A stretch of 64,000 nucleotides of DNA from positions 558,001 to 622,000 of the forward strand of contig JAPYXD010000266.1 in the NCBI GenBank assembly GCA_030998225.1, given 5' to 3'. Both the position numbers and the translations under genes were made by a program. This stretch comes from Diplolepis rosae. Lineage: Eukaryota > Arthropoda > Insecta > Hymenoptera > Diplolepididae. How positions within the stretch are numbered: position 1 is the stretch's first letter; each line of letters starts with the position of its first letter. The notes beneath the pieces were generated by a model that was not told the origin of the DNA, searched no databases, and was given only the letters and a program-made list of their open reading frames with translations. Of the stretch, positions 19,801-30,066 are shown piece after piece.

Positions 19801-22800
19801 CTATTATGAAAAAAAAATGAAATATTACCTAGATTTAAACTATAACAAGTAAATTTTTATGTCATTCAAATGCTATCCACTTCAATTTTTAATTTTTTTG
19901 AACATTATTCAAAAATTTGTTAGCCTATAAACGTAACTTATAATTTTAGATTTTCCATGATCTCAAATCAGTGTAAATAATGAAAATGAATCACTGTAAA
20001 TAACGTCTGCGATACGGAATCAATGTGAGTTCAATGTACCTCGTTATTGGCGAAAAGGTTAGGAAGAAGCGTAGAGAAAATAAGGTATTTTCCTGAACTC
20101 GAAAGCAAACTTAAGGAAGAGAATTAAAATAGTGTTCGGAACGCGAATAACGTACGAAATAACTAGCATAGTGTATCGTGCTGGCTCATAAAGCGAGCCT
20201 GTACGTGTCCAAACGAGTTCGACGTGACGTCGCACGGCACAACAGTAGATCGTCCTCGAGATCGACTGTGAGAGCACGTGAGCAACAACAGCGAACGCAT
20301 TTTCATATATGCAAGGTAAGTGAACAGTTCTCAGTTACAGAAGATTACTAATATTTTGAAGGAAAAAAAAACATGGTCAATGCAAAGGCTGCGTGTTTAC
20401 TATAAATTTGTATCACTCACTATTTTAAGACAATCACATTCTGATTTTACAGATGTTTGATTTGAATTTTGAGTAATTAGGTAAATATAATCAATGTTGT
20501 AAAATATGTTACGTCAAAAAATAAAGCAAAAATCACATTTGCTGAAGAGTAAGCAATAATTACTAGTTTTCGTGCATTTGTTCATTTTAACTTCTTCCTG
20601 GAATAAAAAAAAAAAAGTATATCAAAAAGTAATCAATATAAATCAATAATCAATTATTAATTATTAAAAATACTTAATTTGTATATCATTAATATTTATG
20701 GAACTTAATTCCATGTGTTAATATAAAAACTGGAATTAATTTGAAACATTAATGTCAGCAATCATTATTTATTTATTTATTTATTATGAATTGTCAATTT
20801 TATAATTTTTATTTCAAATTTAACACCTTATTATTATTTGATTCTAAATTCAATCGAGTGTGATAATAATAATTGATACATCTATTGTATAATTCGTAAT
20901 TAATATTAATTACTAATTAATTTGTTGAATTAAAAGTAATTAAATTTTGAATTTTGAATTCGAATTTCACATTAAAATATAGACACAACGTGTCACAAAC
21001 ACTACGGTATAATGAATATAAGCACGAGGATACAGTCACTGTACGCGGTTAGTACAGTTAATGTAAATAGCGCTCACAAGGAGCGTTGCGGTAAAGTCAG
21101 ATCATTGCATAGTGCAATCACTGTATTCATATTGTGAGTCATCGTGATTTTTAGTATGATGGTTTCAATTAAAGCGGATAAAGCGTGTGTTTTTTAATAT
21201 CAGTAATGTCAGTAAGGTAAACGTTGAAATTTAACGTTTACACTGATTCGAGAGTGAGTATCCCCTCGCTTCCAAGGCAGCAAAAGAGCGGATTAACGAT
21301 TTTACAAACGACTGTTAACCCGTTCGTTCATCTTCCCTGATTAAATTACCTTGAATTATACTTACACTTTTTTTGAAATGTGGTAACTGATTGAAGTTCA
21401 TTCTGCCGCCTCGTTTCGTGATGAAATTAATAATATCAATGGCTTTTTCCCATGCATCATTCGATAACTTACGATACAGTCCTTTAAAACCTTCTCTATT
21501 AGCTTCGTAATTTCCAAAATGCGTAGACATCAGCAAGTACTCAAAACTGGATTCAATATGAGCATTTGCATAAGCTTGAAGCTCAGGTTGCATAGCTTCG
21601 AAGGATCCATACTTCGCATCACAGTTTTTTAAGAATCCCCCATCTATAATATCAGTTTTTGATACATCATAAAAAGTTATATTCACTTTAGCATATCGTG
21701 TTTACTTAAAAGGCTACATATTACATTTTTACACACATTGTACAAATAGTATATTGTGTTGCTAGGAACTGAGGCAAGCTTTTTGGGACGAGGACCGATG
21801 TATTCAGGCCGAGTTGTAACCAAACGCCCGAAAAGGCTGAGATACGTAGCACACGATATTTTTTGCAAAATATGTTATTAAAAAACTGCTTTGAGCATCT
21901 GTAGAGCGGTATTGAGGGTATCCATTTACGATTCGGTGCATCACGAACATATTATATTAATTGTTTTGAGTACTAGCATCGTGATAGTGACCATGTCAAA
22001 AACGTAGGCCGCGTGCCAACGACGCATATTTGAAAAATGTAGTCCATATTGTCACAGCTATTCAGCGGACTTAAGGCCGTATGGTAGGCTCTGACGTCAC
22101 CGATTATATACGACCGCTTTATGATTAAAATAACAATTTAAAAAAATTTTCCGTAGACGACAGAAATGCGTTACATTTTTCTGTATTGCTGTCTTCTCAG
22201 GAAAATTGGTTAAAATTATTATTTCAATTATAAAGTGTTCGTATATAAACTGTGATGTCAGAACCTACCATACGGCCTCAAGGAACAAAAGTAAGATCGA
22301 ATGAACGAAAACAGATACAATATGAAAATACCGGTCGTAAATGGACAACCTTAACCGCTTGAGTCCCAGGGGTCATTTGACGAAAAATGGTCGGAAAACG
22401 CCAAACAGCGCGATAGCGCTTGTCTTTATCAATTGCGAAGAGGATCGACACAAAATCTGAAGAGCGCGATCGTGCGGCTTGGGACTCAAATAACTTTGCT
22501 AAATAACAATCTTTTAAGTTTTTTTTAACGTTAACGGAGTATCTAATTTTTTGGCTCCTCTGAAATACTATTTATGAATTTCTGGATCCAATCATCAACG
22601 TCGGAAACTACCCCTAACCTACCACATTCACATGACATTGCTAAATATCGATCTTTTTTCAAAATTTTCAAGGCAATAGTCTCTGATTTTTGAAGTCCTT
22701 CAGAAATACTATCTACGAATCTTGGCCTCACCCTCTCCAGTCCAGAAACCATCTTTTTCCCTCTACTGGTGAAGAAAATAGTACCTTTTACCGGACGCTT

Positions 22801-24503
22801 GCTTCATTACGTCTTGCCTGGCGTCCTTTATTCCATTTTTCCCTTTATTTCATTGTAGCTTGCTCTCTAGATTATGCACCTGGCGTCCAATGTGAGAAAT
22901 CCACCACTTTCAGAATTATATTTTATTTTTGGACATTTTTTTATACAAGTTACACATTTAATCAATTTATAGCATCCATATTCCCGATTTTAAAGTGTTA
23001 TAATTAATAGTGTGCTCCACAAAGTGAAAGTATACTGGTTGCGTTTGAAAATTCGTAGACGTTTCCGAAAAATCCCAAATTGGCAATTGAAGTGAAAGAA
23101 ATAATTTTGAAAATTTAAGACTAGAACAGCAAACTTGTTGACAGTAGAACAGCGGTCTCCAAACTTTTTGTTTCTATTTCAGGTACCAATAGTGCGACTT
23201 GGGTTACTTTTTTTCAGCACGTACTTTTCCTATCCTTCGTTTTTAAACTGATCTCAGCTTACCTTGACTCTTCATAATAGGGATCTTTTGGCATTCGACC
23301 GGCAATCGAAAGACCCAGGCTCGAATCACGGCACAATTGAAAGCGTCTCTTTTTCCACAGAAAGATTTCAAATTCCTTAAATTTGATTCTAATTTGCAGT
23401 ATGGCGGAATATCAGAAGGAAATACAAATACAATACAAACGATAATAACGGTTTCGAATAATTATATATTGAAATATTCGAATGCTTAATTACAGGAAGA
23501 AGTAGGTAAATGGTTTAACGTTCCGGAAATAGCTGGCTTAACTTAGACCAGTTTAAAAGAGATTTTCACAAAACTTATTCAGACGAGAATGCAGAGAAGG
23601 GATTTTTGATAATACGAAATTTTGTAACCAGAATAATAACCAAGACATTCACTCATTTCTGACAAAAATAGGAAATTTATTCACAAAATTGCATTCCAAA
23701 AATGATTTAGAGTGGGAATTATGTAGAACTTATGAAAACTTCAAATTAGATTATAAAATGTATATAAAGAGAACTGATTCGATTTATTTCGAAGAATTTA
23801 AAACCTGAGACAAATACTGGGAAACTGAAATGGTAAAGTTAAAGGTGATAGGTCAAACATTGCATGTAACAGAAAGCCAGAAGAGTTTACAAGTAAACCA
23901 CAAAAACAGGCGTTACACGATTGACACCTTTACAAGACAGAATAAAAATAACAATTTCATGTATCAGACAAATTTAAATCATAATAGGTTTGAAAATAGA
24001 GCAGGAAATGAATTTTTAAGGCCACAATTTCAACCTAAAAATTTCCAAAATACTTGTCTAAATTTGCAAATTACGAGTATACGACATCCTAGTATACAAC
24101 CCAGACGGAAGTAGAAAACAAGCGCGATTCTTTCAACAAAATCTGAATTTTTATACTTTTACTCGAGTCTTAGAAGATTCCTTTTGTATTTTCCTTGCTT
24201 GACATCCTAACGCATACGTAATTTTTGTGATTTTGGGATTTTGGAATTTGGTAGGATTCACTCTGTGGTTTCACATATCTATCGTACAGGAGTAGCAATA
24301 GGCATCATTCGAATTAGGTTTTTCCGTAAGGGTAGGAAATAATTATCATTCAAGACGATTGCAGACATTATTTTGCATTTACAATATTTGGCACACATAC
24401 CTATTGTTGTTGGACTAGAACTGCAAGCCGCTTCCACATCTGTGTAACAAAATTCTGTCGAAACCGATGCTAGCAGAGTGCATAGGATTGTGATAACAAA
24501 CAT
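19498..24503 (-). CDS. Fer2LCH: Ferritin light-chain homologue, secreted (three coding exons)
   Basis: Joining 24401-24503, 21366-21643 and 19498-19800 gives 684 nt, 227 residues, all in frame with GT-AG introns. Residues 1-16 (MFVITILCTLLASVST) look like a signal peptide, as expected for secreted insect ferritin, which assembles as 24-mers in the ER/Golgi and haemolymph. Three early Cys (19, 27, 42) fit the disulfide-bearing N-terminus. The ferritin helices follow (AYANAHIESSFEYLLMSTHF, GFKGLYRKLSNDAWEKAI). The helix-B site where heavy chains have Glu-Glu and His reads SNDAWEK, so the ferroxidase centre is absent and the light chain is the better call. Introns of 1.6 and 2.8 kb are filled with AT-rich DNA and repeats. 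No iron-responsive element was found. Confidence 0.93.
20160..20315 (+). other. Candidate antisense first exon or promoter inside the ferritin intron
   Basis: A CpG-rich island-like patch within the AT-rich ferritin intron 2 ends in ATATATGCAAG followed by GTAAGTG, a strong donor on the plus strand. If real it is a 5'UTR exon with ATG at 20309 and two codons before the splice site. No downstream exon was found. It may instead be an intronic regulatory region or an inserted fragment. Confidence 0.25.
20330..21300. other. AT-rich ferritin intron sequence
   Basis: No exons or element ends were recognised. A short (TATT)n tract is at about 20768-20786. Confidence 0.5.
21366..21643 (-). CDS. Fer2LCH: Fer2LCH coding exon 2 (ferritin helices A-B)
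   Basis: The acceptor ATTATAG precedes 21643. The phase-1 junction completes a GAT codon and then GGFLKNCDAKYGSFEAM. It ends ...LPHFKKS before the donor GTAAGT. The 278 nt keep the frame with both neighbours. Confidence 0.93.
22075..22277. mobile_element. 203-bp palindromic MITE, copy 1
   Basis: The two ends (GGCCGTATGGTAGGCTCTGA on the left) are inverted copies over about 60 bp. The flanks are TTAA on the left and TCAA on the right. A second copy of the same length is at 50160-50362. It lies in ferritin intron 1. Confidence 0.85.
22359..22489. repeat. Short inverted-repeat element
   Basis: TTGAGTCCCA at 22359 and its reverse complement at 22480-22489 bound 131 bp of CpG-rich sequence. Too short for a firm call. 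Confidence 0.4.
22543..22752 (-). other. Short open frame of unknown significance
   Basis: A 69-codon frame starts MVSGLERVRPRFVDSISEGL and ends WIQKFINSISEEPKN. It contains two similar SISE motifs. It lies in the ferritin intron on the same strand. I recognise no domain. It could be chance or a repeat-derived peptide. Confidence 0.2.
23281..23370 (+). pseudogene. Second, more decayed tRNA-like repeat
   Basis: TTCGACCGGCAATCGAA repeats the anticodon arm of 811-883 with anticodon GGC instead of GAT. It is followed by a T-arm-like GGCTCGAATC and by GAAAGCGTCTCTTTTTCCAC, which matches the right flank of the first copy. The acceptor stem is not recognisable. Confidence 0.55.
23530..24170 (+). 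pseudogene. LTR-retrotransposon gag remnant
   Basis: Frames separated by stops and shifts read WLNLDQFKRDFHKTYSDENA, then DIHSFLTKIGNLFTKLHSKN and, from the ATG at 23830, MVKLKVIGQTLHVTESQKSL with an Asn- and Arg-rich tail. The W..L..F...F...Y pattern is typical of insect LTR-element gag. No zinc knuckle is seen. It lies in ferritin intron 1. Confidence 0.5.
24401..24503 (-). CDS. Fer2LCH: Fer2LCH coding exon 1 (signal peptide)
   Basis: The acceptor TTTTATTTTCAG ends at 24509. The exon starts at 24508, and the ATG follows 5 nt later at 24503. It encodes residues 1-34 plus one base and ends ACAACAATAG before the donor GTATGT. The 5' leader must therefore contain at least one more, untranslated exon upstream (above 24510), which I could not locate. 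Confidence 0.9.
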
Positions 24504-24560
24504 TGTTGCTGAAAATAAAAATAAAAATTCATATACAATTCGTTTCAAATGAGCAGATTG

Positions 24561-25669
24561 CCCTGCTTAAAAGAACCGCTAGAACCCTGTTAGAACATGG
24601 ATTTTTACCAGGGTGTAAACGGAGTTGTACACGGTTTTTGAAAATGGGTCCTGCCCCGGGTTCTATACGGTCTTAAAAAAGATTCTAAAGGGTTCTACAT
24701 GGATAAACAAATTGTGCGACTATCGGGTTCTACACGGGTTGGAACCAGGTTGTACTTGACCCTAAGAAGGGTTCTAAATGGTTCAAAAAATTGTTCGCCA
24801 ATCAGGTATATGACATGGGTGTCAAGCAGGTTCTAAGAAGGACTTTAAAGGGTTTTATCTGGTTTTATGCGGGACCTGAAATAGTTCCGCGTATATGGCC
24901 TTAAACGGGCGTTAAGCAGGTCGTATCCGGCCCTAAGAAGGTTTCAGTATATCCATAACAGGGTTCTATACGAAACCAAACATTGTTACGCAGAGCGCAC
25001 TTGACCAAATTTGTCAATCTATGGCCTCGATATAACCCGTTTAGATCCTGTTAGACGCCCATACCTTCGATTCAAGAGATCCCTGACAGAACCACGGTAG
25101 ACCCGTTTAGACGTTCAGAGTGCACTTTGACCAAATTTGTCAATCTATGTCCCCGCTAGGGGCCGTCTAGACCCCGATAGACTCCCACGTCTATGATTCC
25201 TTAGATACCTGATACAACCACGCTAGACCAGTGATCACAGAACGTGGGAGCTGGCGGCCCCCACCGTAGATGCTTCGAGCTCATTGTGTCTTCCTCATTC
25301 AACCAACCTATGGCAGTCGAGCGAGGAAGAAGCCATGAGCTGGTGGGGTATCTGGGATCACTGCGCTAGACCCGTTTAAACACCCAAAGTGCACTTTGAA
25401 AGAATAACTTTCATAAACTAATCCCGGTCAGTAGCCAGGTATACCTTGTTAGGTCCCGTTTTCCAATTGAAATAATATAATTTGAGTACCAATTACTTAT
25501 GTAGAACTCGCTTACACCCGGATAGCATTCCACAATTATGTTATAATTTCCCGGTAGATCTCAAGTAGGTCCGGATAAAGTGCCAGAGCTTATGATGGGA
25601 ACAGACCCGGGTTCTGAATGGCGTTTAACCCGGTTCCAACCATGGTTCTAACGGTTTTTTTAAGGAGGG
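24561..25669. mobile_element. 1.1-kb inverted-repeat element with GGGTTCTA-type internal repeats
   Basis: The left end CCCTGCTTAAAAGAACCG pairs with the right end, whose reverse complement starts CCCTCCTTAAAAAAACCG, for about 35 bp. The left half contains many degenerate GGTTCTAnAnGG motifs. A roughly 125-bp block is tandemly repeated at 24995-25119 and 25120-25245. A hAT-like MITE is nested at 25229. No coding frame. It starts about 50 bp upstream of the first ferritin coding exon. Confidence 0.6.
25229..25363. mobile_element. Nested hAT-like MITE (135 bp), TSD CGCTAGAC
   Basis: The ends CAGTGATC...GGATCACTG are inverted repeats. Identical 8-bp flanks CGCTAGAC are at 25221-25228 and 25364-25371. 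A truncated relative is at 48093. Confidence 0.9.
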
Positions 25670-26174
25670 TGACCTACAGTTCTTAAATCCACGGTGTGCC
25701 TTTTTCTAACCTATAGCGCCAGGTTTTTTTTCTTAATGGACAAAGTGTCTGGAGAAATTGGGTCATATTGTACTTGAAAAAAGTAAATCAAAAGTATAAT
25801 ATCGCTTGATAGATATTTATAAACAAATAGAAATGGGAAAAGAATTCGTCTACGATAATCCCTACCCTAGTCTTTTTTCGTCCTTATTTCTAAAAAGAAA
25901 AACACAATGCTAGATTAAGAATATAAATGAGCCAGTGTCATTTATTGGTCGCCATTGGTTCATTTATTCTAGCTGTAGGGTCAAAATCCAAAATCCTTCT
26001 TCTTAAAGTCGTGATATAAAAAACAACTTAATTCAGAACAAAACTTTACGATTCTATTCTGGAAAAGATGGAGCTTCATGCTCCAGTCAGAAAACGAAAA
26101 ATTTAAACCCGACGACAACAAATATAATTGATTTTCCTGGAAAAAATGGTGACATTGATCGGAGGTCATCGTCG
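25670..26174. other. AT-rich stretch, no feature seen
   Basis: No recognisable coding or repeat ends. Confidence 0.45.
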
Positions 26175-26954
26175 CACAGTGGTCCGAAATAGGAATTTAC
26201 TGTTCATAATCGGCTACAAGTCGTATTTCCCAACCGATTTTGAATTTTGTTTTTTAGAAATTCTCAACATTAAATTCTTAAGAAAATTGTCGATTGCGAT
26301 TTTTTAATTTTATCCACAAAGCAACGATAGATAAACAAAAAAAGTGACAAAATTGGCCATTTATCTTTTTGAATTTTTAACTTCAGATAAAATGCTGAAA
26401 TAAACTTACTTCTGGCCAGAATAATTGCAACTACTCTCATAGAACAAAAATAATCATATTAATATTTAATTTAATCATTATAAACAATTTTTATAAACAA
26501 ATTCTTACATGCTTGTATTTTTTGTCGAAAAAACTGTATGTTTGACTCTAATTGCTAAGATTTTTATAGGTCATAATTTGCACCGAAAACTTCCCAGAAG
26601 TTAACAATTACTATTGTTACAAACATTCTTATATAAAAATTGTTTATACTGATTAACTTAAATATTAATAGAGTTATTTCTGTTCTATGTGAGCACTTGC
26701 AATTATTTTGGCCAATAGTGAGTTTATTTCAAGATTTTTTCTTAAGTTAAAAATTCACAAAGCTTAAATGGCTAGTTTTTTCACATGTTTTGTTTGTGTA
26801 TTGTTGCTTTGTGGACAAAATTAAAAATCGCAATCGACAATTCTCTTAAGAATTTAATGTTGAGAATTTCTAAAAAAAAAAAAATTCAAAATCGGTTGAG
26901 AAATACGACTTGTACCCAATTATGAACAGTAAATTCCTATTTCGGACCACTGTG
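26175..26954. mobile_element. 780-bp fold-back MITE with CACAGTGGTCCG ends
   Basis: Almost the whole element is one imperfect palindrome. The outer 200 bp of each arm match closely (CACAGTGGTCCGAAATAGG) and the inner parts diverge towards a centre near 26560. No coding frame and no clear target duplication. Confidence 0.85.
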
Positions 26955-27285
26955 GGTTACTGCATAATCCTCGAATTAAAATTACCGTAAAATTTGAGAT
27001 GGGTTTTTGACTCCAAAAATACTTTGTAAGTGAATATCAACTGTAAGAAAAGGTTGTCCAATAAAAGCAGTAAAAAAATTCAAATTGTCACAGCCTCTGT
27101 TTCCCTAAGGGACGTGGTTAAGTGCACGGTCAGCGAATACACTGCCCGTTCACTAACCATTCATTTACTTCACAATATTATGATTAAAAACAGCGGAAAA
27201 AATATTTGAAAACTATAGGGATTATAATTCTGGATTGAGTCCGGATCGAATAACTCGCCAAGCGCTTGAACATGTCAGAACTGAT
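26955..27285. other. AT-rich stretch, no feature seen
   Basis: No repeat partner or coding frame recognised. Confidence 0.4.
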
Positions 27286-28500
27286 GGGCATAGATCTTAT
27301 ATTATATTGAAAATTTAAAAGTCGTCAAATTAATTCCTTAAAAATATGAGCATGTCGAGAATAATGAGACGGAAATGATTATATTTAATACCAAAAATTA
27401 AAAACTGAAAGTTTTGAACCTGATATTTGATAAGTATCGTAAGTTGGCCAAATAATCTTCAGATCGATTACAATTTGACATACACACGATGTATGGTCTA
27501 TTAATGTCCACAAAGTAAACAGAAACCTGCAAATCTTTTCTTGTTTAATAATTTTCAATCGCAAATTGAAGCCGGGTTGTGATCATGTTTTTTTAGCTTC
27601 GCCGAGAAAAAGTATCAAGGGAACTTCAGAGCTGAAACAACTTCCAGTAAGATGTTTGTTTAGCATTATATAAGTAAGGATTCTGGGAAATTTAAGATCA
27701 ATTCAAAGAAAATTGGCGGAATTATGAATTTTTAAACATAGCACTCGACGCCAGTAATGATAGCTCCATGAGAAAAATGAACTCGTGGAAAACCAATCGG
27801 TGCTCAATACTCATGGAGCTATCGTTACTGGCGTCGAGCATTATATTCAAACATTTCTATTTCTTCCAATATTCATTGAATTAATCTGAATATTATTGCG
27901 AAATGCATTCACACATGTCAAATGTACTAAATGGTTAGAATGAATATATCAACGATGTTAGTAAAAGTGCTTATGAGGATGTTCAGAAGATTGGAATATT
28001 AAAAGTTACTGAAACACATGTTATACGCGGAATTAAAATCAACCGAACTGCAGGATACATTCCAGAAATCTTATTTATATAATGCTGATCAAACATCTTA
28101 CTGGAAATTGTTTTAACTCCGAAGTTCTCTCGATTCTTTTTCTCGTCGAAGCTAAAAAAAAACATAATTACTAACCGACCTCAACTTACAATTAAGTATC
28201 ATTTAACAAAATGGGATTTCCGAGTTTTTGTTTACTTTGTGAATATCAATAGACCATACATCGCATTCATGCCAAACTTGAATCGATTTGAACAACATTC
28301 AGCCAACTTACAACTATTTATATTCTCAAAAATTATTAAATAGCAGGTTTAAAATTTGTTAGTTTTCTATTTTTAATGTTCAAAATAATCATGCGAGAGA
28401 AAAACTTAGAATACGAAAAAGTTCCGTCTCGTAATTTTCTACATGCCTATATTTTTAAAGAATTGATTTTACAACTTTAAAACTTTAAGCTGATATGAGA
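27286..28500. mobile_element. Fold-back element with an env-like gene fragment in its centre
   Basis: About 27286-27670 is the diverged reverse complement of 28085-28500 (for instance the CCATACATCG blocks). The centre contains a small near-perfect palindrome at 27744-27838 (29-bp arms starting CTCGACGCCAGTAATGATAG) and, at about 27892-28060, a stretch matching the env-like region around 30010-30066 and 31958-32075. That match is continuous here but split in the larger copy by the 1.9-kb transposon. Confidence 0.7.
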
Positions 28501-28784
28501 TCCGTACCCTCAATTTCTCTCAGTAGCATTTTGCGCGCAAAGATAGAAAATAAAATTAATTATTGGAAAATGCAAATGTGTAAAATAAATGGACAGAATA
28601 TTAAACTTGACGTAATAAAAGATGCTGAAATTAACGAATTTTGCATGAAGATTGTAAAAAGTTTGTCTGAAAGTCCTTGAGGTCTTTGAATTCTAATTCT
28701 ATGCAATTCACAGGATACAAATTTATCGTCCGCGGTAATAAATAAATAAAATTATCATAAACCAAATTAATAATTAACATTATT
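28501..28784. other. Short unassigned stretch
   Basis: A 61-codon plus-strand frame starting MRSVPSISLSSILRAKIENK ends at 28680. No family recognised. Confidence 0.3.
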
Positions 28785-29690
28785 GCTGGTTCTGACGTGG
28801 TTTACTGAATTTCATTGTGGTCGTACGAGCACAGAAACCATACCAAGTCCAGGTCGTCCAAATGAGATCACTACACCAGAAATGATGAATGAAATCCATG
28901 ATATTGTTTTCAATGACTCGAAAGTGAAAGGGCGTGAGATAGCTGAGATACTGATTTAAGCATGAGAAAGCTCTGTGCAAGATGGGTGCCGCGATTGCTC
29001 ACAATCGACCAAAAACGCATTCGTGTGACCACTTCTCAGGAAAATTTGGACTATTTAAAACGCAATCGGAAAGAGTTTTTGCGTCGATTTGTGAAGGTGG
29101 ATGAAACATGGATCCACCAGTATACTCCGAAATCACATGAAGGGTCAAAACATTGGGTTTGACCTGGTGAAAGTGCACCAAAGCGTCCGAAAACGCAACC
29201 ATCGACTGGGGAAGTTATGGCTAATGTTTTTTGGGATGCACATGGAATAATCTTCATCGACTACCTTGAGAAATGAAGGATGATCACTGGAGCATATTAT
29301 GTTGCATTATTGGATCTATTGGTTGACAAAATCAGGAAGAAACAGTCACATTTGAAGGAGAAAAAAAATTTTTCATGGTGACAATGCACCATTTCACACA
29401 TCGAACAGTGCACAGACTAAAAAGCATGAATTGAGTTTCAAATCGCTTCCGTGTCCACTGTATTCTTCAGGCCCTCAGTGACTATAATCTGTTTCCAAAC
29501 CACCAAGAGATGGTTGTATGGCAGGCGTTTTGAGTCGAACAGTGAAGTTGAATGGCGAACAGAAGGGTATTTTCGAGGGTTTGACAAATCATATTATTTG
29601 GAAGGTATAGAAAAGTTGATAGATCATTGGACTCGTTATACGAGAGGTACTATTTATATTTTGAGCCTAGTAATGAAAAATAGTAATTTT
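28785..29690 (+). pseudogene. Mariner transposase pseudogene
   Basis: The plus strand shows, in broken frames, the tail of the helix-turn-helix region (TIPSPGRPNEITTPEMMNEI), a linker (LTIDQKRIRVTTSQENLDYL), KVDETWIHQYTPKSHEGSKH with the first catalytic Asp, HGDNAPFHTS with the second and a degraded SGPSDYNLF-type third site. In-frame stops follow HWV and occur before the HGDNAP block. The N-terminus and inverted terminal repeats were not found. The subfamily differs from the copies at 1508 and 50734. Confidence 0.8.
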
Positions 29691-30066
29691 CCGTCAAAAA
29701 TGGCTTTATTGTTTTTTAAAGTATTCTCCTTTATGACCCATACACGGCGAAACCAAAGAAAGTAAAAAATCGCAGAGACTCTAGTAATGATTAATTAATG
29801 ATCATCACTAGTAATGCGCAAAAGGGGAAAAAAGTAAACCCTTATATTTGATACTAATACTTCTTTTATTTTCAGATGTTTTGGTTATTACTTTCTGTAA
29901 TAATAATAAAAAATGCGAGTGGAATCATAGGATATGATTGTAGGTCACGATATTTAAATATAACGAAACAAAAATTATACAACGTAAATTCGAAGTCCAT
30001 AGGACAGTATATTATTGCGGAATGCATTCACACATTTCAATTGTACTGAATGGTGAGAATGAATAT

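Noticed and set aside
24510..29500. Iron-responsive element upstream of ferritin
   Set aside because: CAGTGN-type loops on the minus strand were inspected by eye. None had a 5-bp stem with the bulged C.
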